From positions 16,207,183 to 16,271,182 of the forward strand of contig JASXTE010000002.1 of assembly GCA_030280995.1 (NCBI GenBank): 64,000 nucleotides of DNA, written 5' to 3'. The notes below the pieces were generated by a model, which saw only the letters and a program-made list of their open reading frames with translations, made no database searches and was not told the origin of the DNA. The stretch is from Hemileia vastatrix (taxonomy: Eukaryota > Basidiomycota > Pucciniomycetes > Pucciniales > Zaghouaniaceae). The position numbers were made by a program, and so were the translations under genes. How positions within the stretch are numbered: position 1 is the first letter of the stretch; each line of letters opens with the position of its first letter. Below, one piece after another: positions 22,681-32,879 of this stretch.

Positions 22681-23552
22681 TGATGTGAAAGAGTCAAACT
22701 GAAACTAATACAAAGTAAATTCATATTAATAAAATGTAAGTTTGTAACTTCATCAAATTATAAAAAATACTGACCAAGCAAAAAGTATCTAAAAAATAAG
22801 GAATGTTTCAAAAAAAAAATATTGATATCTATCAAATAAAAGAAACAGCTTACCTTGGAAAATAATTTGTATTAGAAACAAAAAAAAAGTTGGGCAGGAA
22901 ATGAGGAATAAGAAATGGGCAGGAGGCGAGAAAAAGCTCATGAGAGCATGATGAAGTAAGCCACTGGTATGTATTTTACGGCATGGGCTTATTTTCTTAT
23001 TTTATTCCATTTGTTTGTTTGTTTTTTGACCTGTATTTGGCACTGCACTAAAAATGGATGATTGCGTGCAGGTGGAATGTCTCAAAAGAATCAAAAGGAA
23101 AAGCAAAAAGTTGTGAAATTTTTTGCATTTTCCTCAAAGCTTTTTGGGTCTAGCTGTACTTGTTTTTGTTTTACTTTTACCATTTGATACTCTTTTCTAA
23201 AAACCTTTTTTGTTCCTCTTTATACCGCCTCTGAACCCCATCAAATGATATACATAGCTCACTCATTAACCGATTTACCACTAGTAGTTTCATGCCCATA
23301 GGACGAGTAATCCTACAAAATAAACAAATAAAGCAGTGTTGTATATTTTTCTATCTCTCAAGTGCCGGAAGATATGTTTGGCGAGAAATAGCCTCGAGTT
23401 TAATATAAAAATCATGAAATGAAACTCAAAATTAACATTTCTAAAGGAGTATGTGCTGAAGAATGTAAAAGTCATGAAAAATCTATACAAGTGCTGCCGT
23501 GCGGTGCGATTAGGGAGTTGATAGTTTTGTGCCAGTATCAACATCTTACAGC
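22681..23552. other. Right arm of the Tc1/mariner element and its flank
   Basis: 22681-23052 is the AT-rich upstream region of the transposase. 23053-23156 is the right terminal inverted repeat, with TA at 23157-23158. 23159-23552 is flanking sequence in which I can support no gene. Confidence 0.5.
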
Positions 23553-23757
23553 CACAACGCAAAAAAATAAGTGGCACCTGCTAGCAGGTGCCTATTCCTA
23601 TATTCAGTTTTGATATTTGACTTGATGTTGCACGAGCTAATGTGCTCATTTTTCAGTGCGCAGTCTTTCCAGAAGAATTACAGCTTAGCTGAAATTGAGT
23701 TAAGTCAAAGATAGGGATTGGCACCTGCTATCAAGTGCCCATGTTTTTTTTCTGGTG
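23553..23757. mobile_element. Candidate MITE with terminal palindromes
   Basis: The left part contains the perfect 20-bp palindrome GGCACCTGCTAGCAGGTGCC at 23573-23592. The right part contains a variant (GGCACCTGCTATCAAGTGCC, about 23720-23739). Outer ends read CACAACGC on the left and TCTGGTG on the right, loosely inverted and similar to the CACCACGC ends of the element at 45683. No target duplication is evident (AGC against CCA), so the outer limits are uncertain. Confidence 0.4.
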
Positions 23758-24128
23758 CCAGTGACACATTTTTTCTATTGGTCGATTGTTTTACGATGCG
23801 ACCGTGACACTGCTTGCTACATGGCTCAAGAGACATACCTAATCATTTACATAGATGACATCTGATGTAGGCGGCAGATATGAAACAAGTTCAGGCACTT
23901 ATTCTTTGTATAGAATAAAATTGAATTCGAAACTGGAGCAGCAAATATTAAATGTCGGAATTTCCAAAAATAAAAAGTGTGCGAAAAAAATTTGATGGAA
24001 ATAAAGACTGCATAATTATCCTCAACGCGACAATTTTCACATTTATTGAGTTTTCAATCAAATGACGTTTTCATTTTTTTCAGTCACAATCAGCCTAGGT
24101 TTCAGATTCTAAAAACTCATACTTTATC

Positions 24129-24140
24129 TATATATATAAA
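24129..24140 (+). promoter_or_regulatory. TATA-like box of the secreted-protein gene
   Basis: TATATATATAAA lies 65 bp upstream of the ATG at 24205. That is a plausible core promoter position for a fungal gene with a short leader, but in AT-rich DNA such matches are common. Confidence 0.4.
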
Positions 24141-24204
24141 ATAACTAGTCTGAATAATAAAAAGAAACTGTCGTTCTATTAAATTTTCAAACCTGACAAA
24201 ACTG

Positions 24205-25618
24205 ATGTTCCTAAAGGTTTATCTGACATACATTTTGGTAACATTTTACTCATTCCCAATTTCTGCATGGATTCAAGCCACATGGCACCCCAACTCAAGA
24301 GAAATAGATTATCCAGTACTTTACAGCGATGATATACCTCATCAGGGAATAGTTGATACCGGAAATTACGTTCAAAAGGGGGGAAGCGATACAGAACATG
24401 ACACGTTCCACAAACCAGGTAGGTAAAATTCTGGAACACCGCAAAATGCCATAAAATGGTTTGGAGAGATAATTTATTCTTCGTTTTATCGGTTGAATCA
24501 TTGTATAGCTCCATTCTTTACATCTTGGGTCGGCTCCAAAGATAAGGGTGCGCCAGACTGGCAGTATCCTCCACCAGGAACTTACATTGATCAACAGTGG
24601 ACATACCCATGGAATCTCCTTAATAATGATATTACGATTGCGAACCCCTACTTTCAGTTTATAACAAATTATCCATGGCTTACTCAAAATCTAGGAGAAG
24701 ATGATCTCATTGAATTCAAGAGCCCTTACACGGAGCATGAAATATCGGCTGCCTCTCATGAGCTATCTAACTTGGACCTATAGTAAGTATTAAGCTTTTT
24801 TCTTTTCATAATGAATATTTGTCAAGTAAGACTAACTTGATATTGTGTAAAAAAATAAAAAACAAAGCAATCCCCCGCATGAATCACATTCTACACCTGT
24901 GGTGAGCCATAACTTTTACCAGCCTGTATCTTCCCCTCAACTAAGCCAAGGAGGTCAATCTGATTGCACCAATGAAAAACGAGCTGAAGCGATTGAATGG
25001 ATAGATTCTTTGAATAATGTGGCACGTGTAGCAAATTTAGCAATCGAAACCTATAGATTTCTTACAAATAGCTTGAAAATGACCGAAAATTCTTCAGAAA
25101 GCACAGAAGAGAGAAGTAATATGTTATGGAGACGTGATTGTGCACTACTTGAGGCTTTATCTAAGGCGGAGCAATCCTTGAAATTATATTTTGAAATATT
25201 TGACAAATTGAAATCCATACTAGGCACGCGTCCCGCCATGCTCAATCTATTTATAGAAGATAAAGCTTTTACATTTAAGATCTATAAAGTCGCTCGGAAT
25301 GTTAAAAATGCAGAAATTGAACTTCAAAAATTAGCATCAGATGTTATACAAATGAGCAAGAAAAGAAGCGCCTTAGAAGAAGAAAGTGACAATAAAAAGT
25401 ATTATAAAATTTTGGGAAGCCGTCTAGATCTCCAGATTATAAATGGAATAGCTGAGTTCAACACTAAAACTATTGAAGATATATATAAAAGAAGGCCAAG
25501 GAGAAATCATAGTAATAGGCGCTTCTTGGACTCTTTTTTGAGATACATAGAAAAAAGATTAAAAGAATATAAATCTTTTTTTCCGCAGCATGTTACATTG
25601 AATAAACTTACCATGTGA
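24205..25618 (+). CDS. Predicted secreted protein of unknown function, three exons, about 412 aa
   Basis: I do not recognise the family. Exons are 24205-24418, 24509-24782 and 24868-25618. Intron 1 (90 bp, GTAGGT...TATAG) and intron 2 (85 bp, GTAAGT...AAAG) both keep the frame. The N-terminus MFLKVYLTYILVTFYSFPIS is a typical signal peptide with predicted cleavage near SAWIQA. The mature start is rich in Trp, Tyr and Pro (PDWQYPPPGTYIDQQWTYPW). From about residue 180 the protein is charged and probably helical (EIELQKLASDVIQMSKKRSA), ending in a basic tail. Cysteines are few. It sits alone between transposons, with no frame damage despite that setting, which suggests selection. A secreted effector candidate is plausible if the organism is a plant-pathogenic rust. 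That role is inference. Confidence 0.75.
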
Positions 25619-26001
25619 AGAATTTTATTAGCAAAACCAAGCATTATGACTTGGGGTATTTACAATACACCTATGAAATTCTGTAATTGAATCATATTAG
25701 GGGGTATCAATGTTGACCAATCCACAATTAAATTAATTGCAATAAAAATCATTATACCCCAATTATCTTCCACAATTATATTTGATAATAATTGAGTTAT
25801 AAGACCTTTTACGTGTCAATGTTCACCTCTATTCAACATTTTTATCCTCAATTTTTCATAACCACATCTTGGACAACTTTCTGGATGTGCCAGCCTCCCT
25901 ACCTTGCTGCACACTCCCATCCTGTCTATTCATTTCCATTCAAAACCCCACCCCATCTCATCTGTTTTTTTCTTCTCCTTTTCATCTTCAAATATCTCAA
26001 C
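25619..26001. other. 3' flank of the secreted-protein gene and left end of the Myb-bearing element
   Basis: 25619-25699 is the 3' flank. The element starts at 25700. 25700-26001 matches 62129-62242 plus 63186-63549 and shows no separate gene. Its pyrimidine-rich part just before the ATG may be promoter or leader. Confidence 0.5.
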
Positions 26002-27277
26002 ATGCCTCATCATCATAGATCTTCTCAAAGACAGCCTTCCCCCAGGTGTTCTTCAAATTCCATTACTCCCTCTTTCCCCCACTCAGCTGAGAAATCAAAG
26101 ACTGTTCAACTACAAAAAGATGATCATCTCATACTTATCAACTGGCTGAAAATAAAAACTAATTATGATTCTTGTTTTGGTACTGAGAATGCAACTAAAG
26201 TAGGATGGCCCCCTGCATCAAAAGTCAATGGCTATCTTCTAATGGCCAATGAATTATGAAATAAGACAAAGGGAAGGATAGATCTCTTACCTAAACAGAT
26301 GTCTGAATGTTTCAAGCATTACCAAGCCAAATACAAGAAGGCAAAGACTCTTTCATCTTCTACTGGTTTTGGTATTACCGACATCAATATCAGTAAGTAC
26401 ATAAAATTCATAGATGATATAATTGAATATCTATGGCCATACTTTAAAGAGATGGATGCTATTTTTGGAGAGCAAGCTGATGTTAATCCTGCCAGCATGT
26501 TGGATGGTGAAGATGCTATCTCCAAACATGATGTTGAAACAAATCTTTTCCCATCCTCTTCTTCCACTCAAGCCTCCCCTGTTCTAAATTTAACAAATAT
26601 AGATAGCTTTCCAATAGATCCTTATGGTGATATAAACAAACATGATCCTACTCCAGTAAGCTTTTATTTCTTGTCTAATTGTTTTTTTATTTCTAAAAAG
26701 GCTAATAAACAAACGCAGGATCCTCAAGCAAGTGAGTCTGAAGCTAGCATCAATGATGAAGAGGAAAATTTTACCTCCAAAAAAAAGCAAAGATCATCAA
26801 CTACTTTGAATTTTAACAGTCAAAGTAAGAGAAATAGAGATAGTTTTTCCCAAACCCCTTTTTCTTCCATTGAGGATTTTCTGGAGAAACGTGAATCTGG
26901 TAAGTGATAGCATACCTCTTAATAATTAAGTGAGCTTTTCTTTTCTTTTGTTAATATTCCTTTTCATTCTAGGTAAAGTTGAAGTTGAAAGAGATACTCT
27001 CAACTTTAAAAAGAAACAATACAAGCTCTCATTACAAAGGGATGATAGGGCACAAGACTTGGAGGAGAAGAAATTAGAGCTTTCTTTACAGAGGGATGGG
27101 AGGGTACAAGACTTGGAGGAGAAGAAATTTAAGATTTCTTTAAAGAGGGATGACAGGGCACATGGCTTGGAGGAGAAGAAATTTAAGATAAAGAAAGAGG
27201 AGAAGGCTCTTGAGTACAATATCCTATTGGATCAAATGAAACTCAAGTATCAATTTGAAGATGATTTAAAAAAGTAA
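26002..27277 (+). pseudogene. Myb/SANT-like DNA-binding protein gene with C-terminal coiled coil (one in-frame TGA)
   Basis: The start is the ATG at 26002 (MPHHHRSSQRQPSP). A trihelix/Myb-SANT-like domain covers about residues 35-150: LINWLKIKTNYDSCFG, WPPASKVNGYLL, ECFKHYQAKYKKAKTL, then a WPYFKEMDAIFGEQADVNP segment as in transposon-associated fungal proteins. A TGA at 26257-26259 breaks the frame after MANEL. The next codons stay in the same frame. Two introns are proposed: 26656-26700 (45 bp, in frame either way) and 26900-26972 (GTAAGT...TCTAG). The C-terminus has three 18-residue repeats around LSLQRDDRAQDLEEKK, a strong coiled coil. The stop is at 27277. It may bind the element's ends. 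A partial copy starts at 63550 with the same TGA. Confidence 0.65.
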
Positions 27278-28189
27278 GATTTCTTGAGAGAATGTGTTAA
27301 AGATAATAAATCTATTGAGGAAATTTAATGCTTAATGAAATTGTTTAAAAACTAGTTTTTTTTATTTTGTTTATAAACTTTTCTTGATAGAATTCATTAA
27401 AGCTAATAATAAATCCTTGGCACACACTTCTCACCGGGATTTGAGACCTTCTATTGCAACATTTTAGATTATTTGTTTGTTTGGTTGAAGTAATTTTGTT
27501 TTTTTCATTTTGGTGATGGCTTCATATGTGCTGAATTTTTAAAGATCTTGATTCTAGATGATTTTTTTTGCAAAAATTTGAAAAACTCATACATTTTTCT
27601 TCTATACATTCAATTAGTTATTTTTACTTTTCTAAATACAGCTAAGTCAAAAAAATCTATATCTGTTTTAAAAATTTGGCAATACCCTCCCCTGCATTTT
27701 ATTGAAGCAAGGGGTGGGTATCACTAAAATTTTTCTAAGTCATCAATTTCACATGTCAGATTTGAAAATTTGGCAATACCTTCCCCTGAATTTTATTGAA
27801 GTAAGGGGTGAAAATCACCAAAATTTAAAATAATTCCATAATTTAATAAATAAATAAAAAAGATATATCAAATTTACTAGTTTTAAAATAATGACAATTC
27901 TTCAAGCCAAAATGCAGACCAAGTCTAGAAACTAAGTTTGGGACTTTCCACAGGTATAGGCAAGATGAACCCTATGAAACAAATTAATGTTATCATGATT
28001 ACCTTTTATACAACACAAGGTTCTTGTCCCATTGCTTTAGTCTATTAAATTAAAATATCAGATTTAATTATTAAAAATTTAGGAAAGAATAAAAAATATT
28101 TGATGACTTTACTAATCCCCATATTTTTCATATCTACTTAAAGTTTTATTAAATTTATAACTTTTACCTTCTTTTTTTACATTGTTGAT
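27278..28189. other. Region between the convergent genes
   Basis: AT-rich, with the tandem palindromes at 27664-27832 as the only clear structure. No gene is supported. Confidence 0.5.
27664..27832. repeat. Two tandem long palindromes between convergent genes
   Basis: The unit reads AAAATTTGGCAATACCCTCC-CCTGC, a loop ATTTTATTGAA, then GCAAGGGGTGGGTATC...AAAATTT. This is a near-perfect inverted repeat of about 25 bp per arm. A second, slightly mutated unit follows about 95 bp downstream (CAATACCTTCCCCTGAATTT). The position between two converging genes suggests a bidirectional terminator or an RNA hairpin, but it could be a remnant of a foldback element. Confidence 0.65.
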
Positions 28190-29146
28190 TTGTTAGATTA
28201 GTTTTTGACTAATTTGAAGGGGAAGCTAAAATGAGTAAAATCATGACAAGATTCAAAACCAGCGGGAGCTTTTGTTGTTTGGTGATTATCCTTAGAAGAG
28301 TTCCAAATTGTTTCAATAACACCATTTCCCAAACCAAAATCAATCATGAGCTGATGGTCTGTAGAATAGAAGCCATGTCCTTTTATTTTAGCTGGGGATG
28401 GTTTTTCTTAGCCATTTATTGTATTAATTTAAGAGAAAATCCCTAAAGTAAGATATTTGGTGTCATTTTTATTGGTATTAATCTTGTTATGAAAAACAGA
28501 ATGAGTAATTATAACATTAGAGTATAATAGATAATCACTGCTAATCTCTTCCCACTTGGAGTCACACCAATTTGGAATCCCAACTCTGGCGGCAAGTTAA
28601 TGATTGAATTCAAAGGCTTTCTTACAGAGTTTTAGGAGTTGAAGAGCCATAAAAGAATTAAAGGAAGGAAAGGAGTCCCATAATCAAAAATAATTATTTT
28701 TTTCCACTTTAGATAAATTTATAAGTAACAAATAGATGACTATAGAATTAAATTGAGTGAAAAATATTAAGAATGAAACCAAAATTATTACTTGACTTAC
28801 CAAGAGAATAACCTTTAATCAATCCTGGTCTCCATCCAAAACCAATCATGATACCACACAACAAATTTATGTTTTTAATTGGTAATCAAGCCAAAACCAT
28901 TTGATATAGTATAGATATGAGATCAGATAGTTGATTAAAGTCTTCATCTTTTAATCCATCAAATGAATGATTTTCATAAATAATTTGAGGTTTAAAAGTA
29001 TTGCTAATTACTACCTTAACTTCATCACCTCCTAATTTAGTTAGATATTTGATATCTTTTGGTAACTTCCTGGGATAATTATCTTTTTTATTAAATTTAG
29101 TTTTGAAATACTTGATTTTTGATATATGTCCAAATAGAAGATCCAA
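28190..29146 (-). pseudogene. Decayed TET/JBP-like 2OG-Fe(II) dioxygenase
   Basis: Read on the minus strand. An N-terminal block (LGGDEVKVVISNTFKPQIIY, about 29030) leads to IGFGWRPGLIKGYSLG and a GTAAGT donor at 28800; the acceptor near 28690 is unclear. Then come RVGIPNWCDSKWEEIS, THSVFHNKINTNKNDTKYL with LGIFS, and, after stops and a frameshift near 28400, GHGFYSTDHQLMIDFGLGNG and VIETIWNSSKDNHQTT. The FHN(D) x GIFS and the IDF...GVIE.IW....H order resembles the double-stranded beta-helix core of fungal TET/JBP-like enzymes, which oxidise 5-methylcytosine. The proximal metal site reads FHNK instead of the expected HxD, and stops are present, so it is inactive. The family call rests on memory of motif order only. 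Confidence 0.45.
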
Positions 29147-29229
29147 GTGAATTCTCTTTTTAAAATATCTTTTACATTGATATGATCAATGATCATTTTT
29201 TTAATTGAAGGTTTTGAAGAATATTGAAA

Positions 29230-29830
29230 AGAATTTGAAATAAAAGAAGATGATAAGAAGATAAAGATGAAGATAGATGTATAAGGCTTGAGTCAGAAGA
29301 AATAAAAATTTTTTTTTCTGAAATTTTTTTGACAAATTTTCCTTGTTTGACAATTTTACTGAATTTTTTTTGATGATTAAAATGAAGTTGAAATAAAAAA
29401 AGATGATAAAGAAGATAAAGATGAAGATGGATGTATAAGGCTTGAATTAGAAGAAATAGACATCTTTTTTCTGAAATTTTTTATGACAATTTTTCTAAAT
29501 TTTTTTTTGATGATTGAAATGAAGTTGAAATTGAAGAAGATGATAAAGAAGATAATAGGTGGTATCAATTTTAGAGAATTTATATTGTTTAAAAGATATT
29601 TAACAATACAAGAATAAAGCTACAGAGTTGACATTATTTCACAGTAAAAAGGTGTTTTGGTGGCACAATATGGCATATTTTAAATAATAACCATTTTTGA
29701 TTTGGTGGAAAAAAGAAGTATTTTGAAATGGAAGATTTCTAACTTTGATACCCCCTAATGATGAAGATACAGGTGTAAGACTTGAATCAGAATAAACAGA
29801 AATTTTTTTCTTTTGAAAAATAATTTTACT
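29230..29830. repeat. Degenerate tandem repeat, unit about 130 bp
   Basis: A unit reading GAAGATGATAAAGAAGATAAA, then GATGTATAAGGCTTGA..GAAGAAATA and a T-rich tail ending TTTTTTGATGATTAAAATGA occurs about 2.5 times at 29230-29555. It resumes after the MITE at 29757 (GATGAAGATACAGGTGTAAG). It overlaps the presumed 5' region of the dioxygenase gene. Confidence 0.6.
29558..29755. mobile_element. Short MITE with GGGGGTATCAA-type ends
   Basis: 198 bp, flanked by TA. The ends GGTGGTATCAATTTTAGA and, inverted, GGGGGTATCAAAGTTAGA match each other over about 20 bp. It interrupts a tandem repeat, which confirms insertion. The same termini as the Myb-bearing element suggest that the two are mobilised by one transposase. 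Confidence 0.65.
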
Positions 29831-31241
29831 GTTTGAAAAAATGTCAAATTTTTTAAAAAAAATAATTTAAAACTCTCACAATTTAAATTAAATAACCATA
29901 AAGATTCTCATCAAATAATAAATAAGAATAATTATTACTTTAATTTAATTTGATGATGTTATTTGTTTAATTCTGGACAAAAAAATAAAAAATAAATAAA
30001 TGTTAATAAAACTTTTCTTTCAATTTTTTAATTGCACCCTCATTGGTCCCTTTAAAAGGTTTCTATTATTTTTTTCATTAATGCCTTTTTAGTCCCCTTT
30101 CTCCCCTTGAAAAAATTCTCCAAATCCTATTCTAAACTCACTCCAACCCTCCCAAATCCTCACCAAAAACCTTCAAAATACCCCCCAAACCCTCACCAAA
30201 CCACTCCAAAACACCACCCCAAACCCTCCCCAAAAACCCATCAATCCCGTCCCTAACTCCCTACATACACATGCTTCAAACCCCCTCCTCCCTATTCATT
30301 TATTAACAAACAATTATTAACAATTTTTTGTTAGTTAATGAAAGATTGATAAAAATATTTAACTAACAAACAATTTTTATCAATCAATTGTTAACTAAGA
30401 AATGATTGAGAACAATTGTTTGTTAATAAGTAACTAGGCAGGAGCGGGTAAGGGGGGATTTGGAGAGGGGGTTATGGGGGGGGTTTGAAGCGGTTGTAGG
30501 GGGATTTGAGGGGGTTATAGGGTGTGTTTTGAAGTGGGTGTAGGTGGGGGTTTGAGGGGGTTATAGGGGAAGTTTGAAGTGGGTGTAGGGGTAGTTTGAG
30601 GGGGTTATGGGGGAGGTTTGAAGCAGGTGTAGGGGGGTTTGAGTGAGTAATAGGGGGAGGAAAAGGGGGGTTAGAGGCAGAAAAAGAGAAGAGAAATGTG
30701 GGAATGAGGACACCAAGGAGGGGGAAAGGTGGAATAATGACCAAGCCAAGGAGGGATAAAGAGGGGATAATGGAGAGTAAAAAAAGAGAAAAAAGGGAGA
30801 GAAAGAACAAAAAAAGAGTTAATTTAAATTGAAAGTTACAAACAGAACCACTTACAAAAAAAAAGGAAACAGAAAAAAAAATCAAAAGAAATGAATAAAA
30901 TGACCTACCTAGAGAGATGAGATGATAAAATATGTGAAGCCAAATTATTTGAAGGATGTTTGAGGAGAGCAAGAAATGGATATGAGGGATGAATGAAAAA
31001 ATAAACCGTGAAAAATTATGTGATTGCAGAAAAAATGCACTTTCATGATGAGCTGGTGAATGAAAAAAATCAGACATCCAGGAAAGAAATATTCACCATA
31101 AATTCAAATAAAAAATGAATATGCAAAAAAAATACCAACCCAAGTGAATTAAGCAGACAAGTTGAACATTTGAAGAGTATGAAAAAAAATTTAAAGTGTT
31201 GTTTAAAAATGTTGGAGGGTGATTGGCATAATGACAGAGTG
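29831..31241. other. Non-coding stretch with C-rich, AT-palindromic and G-rich blocks
   Basis: In order: a C-rich block at about 30110-30290 (CCAAACCCTC repeats); AT-rich inverted repeats at 30300-30430 around AACAAACAATT and AATTGTTTGTT; and a G-rich minisatellite at 30436-30680 with units like GGGGGTTTGAAG and TGGGTGTAGG. The rest is purine-rich low complexity. The open frame across the G-rich block is low-complexity and is not called as a gene. Confidence 0.6.
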
Positions 31242-32676
31242 TGTCAGGCTGAGATCAAGTACAAAGATGTGAACTAGCTTGAATAGTCAGTTGTCTAGAA
31301 TACTTTATGGTCCTATATGAATAATGTAGTACAAATCCAGTAAGTATTAAAATATAACTCAAATATAAGGGTCTCAGTAATTTGAATCTCACAAACTATA
31401 TATGGCTTACAGTCTTATAGTTGGTAGAAAAATAAATTTAACAATTCAAAAAATATTCTAAGACTAATGATAAAGAATGTAGAAAACAAGATCAAAAACC
31501 CCCTCCTTTTACACACAATAACTTCCCCAATGATCCCCTTAATTTACCAGGCCTATAAATGGTCAATGATGCCTCATTCCAACAAATAGAGATTTCAAAA
31601 AACATAAAGAGTGACCAGTAACATAATTAGAATGATATCAACCACCAAAATCCTGCAGTAATAGGGATAATCCATCAAAAATAGAGAATAAGTAAAAAAG
31701 AGAGTATATGTGTGTAATACATTAAAAAAAGACTAAAAATAGAAAATAAAGAATAATTATTACTCAATATTAAAGGTGATTAACAGTAGAAATGATGGGG
31801 CTAAGAATGACATTAAACTATGTGAAATCCCCATTCAAAAATAACCAAAATTGACTGAGAAACAACTTAAAACCCAAAAAAGGGTGTGAGATGAGGGGTA
31901 ACTACATGCAGTCCTTGGCAGGAGCTTACGCAGGTAAATACTTGACTAATTTATGCAAATTTAAGCATGGTAGTGAATTAAAGCGCCAAGATTGAGGTTA
32001 TTGATAAAATAAGTGCATATAATAAGGGTCAATGCATTTATAATTAAACTAGGACACTAAATAAGCACCTGTCACCTATTTTAGCCTATTTCCCCACAGT
32101 GGAAATAGAATGTGGGGTACATATAGTGTGAAAAAATCTAACTTTGCTAAAAATGAAGCTATTCACATGGGAAAAAGCAGGCAGTATGTGGCCAGTTCAC
32201 AGAAGCCATTTCTTGCATAAAAACACCAAATTTGAAAAGTTTCATTTTTATGCGTTTGAGTAGCCAAAGCAATAGCTCTTATTATGAAAAATTGATCTGT
32301 AAAAGCTCATTTTTAATATTATCAAATTTATAGCGCATATAGTCAACTTTTAAGTGATTTGAAGCACATTTCTTGTTTTTCAAATAAAATAAGGAAAACA
32401 ACAGCTTTAAGTCTACTTAAAAATTATGTAGCCTTATATTTAAGGCTCTTAAGATTAACATAACATATTCCAGCTTAATATTAAGTACATAAGACTTATA
32501 AAATGTGGATGTATGCATGTATATAAGGTGTTATAATGGCATATTTTGTATTTTATCATAAATTTACTTATGTATACAATTTGTGTACTCTAATTTATTG
32601 CTCCCATTTATAGTAAATGTGTTCAATATAACTTATAAGTAATTTTTAATAAGTCCTGGGGATATCCAGGTTGACA
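31242..32676 (-). repeat. 3' LTR of family B copy 2
   Basis: 1435 bp. On the element's strand it starts TGTCAACCTGGATATCCCCA and ends GCCTGACA. It aligns with 390-782 of the window, including the CTGGTAAAT..GGGG and AAAAGGAGGAGGTTT segments. AT-rich. Confidence 0.8.
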
Positions 32677-32688
32677 CTCACCCACCCT
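32677..32688 (-). other. Polypurine tract of family B copy 2
   Basis: On the element's strand AGGGTGGGTGAG directly precedes the LTR start. The related element at 53448-62110 has AGAGTGAGGTAG at the same place. Confidence 0.6.
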
Positions 32689-32879
32689 AAAAAAACAGTA
32701 AAAAATGATAAGTTATACACTTTTTTTATTTATCTTTATGTTTCAGGTATTCAGAAAAATACTGTAGAATTGAAAATTAAATCTTTAAAGAAATAAAACC
32801 TAATAAAATACTATGAGTACTGGTTCTTAACCCTTCAGTTTGTTGAACAGAAATTTATTTCTGTTTAAATTTTTTGAGA

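Larger units (their letters stand above)
13627..23156 (-). mobile_element. Tc1/mariner-type DNA transposon with long inverted repeats, split by a copia element
   Basis: The left end 13627-13730 (CAGCTAGACACAAAAAGCTT) and the inverse of 23053-23156 (CAGCTAGACCCAAAAAGCTT) match for about 100 bp and are flanked by TA on both sides. Without the nested copia element (5.25 kb) it is about 4.3 kb, long for this superfamily. The minus strand encodes a decayed Tc1-like transposase. The plus strand carries a second broken, spliced reading frame near the left end. The boundaries are well supported by the TIRs and the TA target. Confidence 0.8.
25700..29755 (+). mobile_element. TA-flanked element carrying Myb/SANT-like and TET-like genes (right end uncertain)
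   Basis: The left terminus GGGGGTATCAATGTTGACCA follows TA and recurs at 62129, where it has split a recognisable retrotransposon leader exactly at TA. The inverse motif (TTGATACCCCC then TA) ends at 29755. However, 29558-29755 is also a short MITE with the same termini, so the true right end of the large element may be lost or lie elsewhere. It carries two convergent genes and no recognised transposase. A TA target would fit Tc1/mariner-like integration, but the superfamily is not determined. Confidence 0.55.

Noticed and set aside
23290..23577. 95-codon minus-strand frame
   Set aside because: No domain, composition like its surroundings, and it overlaps the edge of a palindromic MITE.
24179..24687. 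Minus-strand frames of 111 and 130 codons
   Set aside because: They run antisense to the first two exons of the secreted-protein gene, which has a signal peptide and consistent splice sites.
30472..31077. 201-codon minus-strand frame, Pro/Ser/Phe-rich
   Set aside because: It is the complement of a purine-rich minisatellite. The translation is pure low complexity, without start context, introns or domains.
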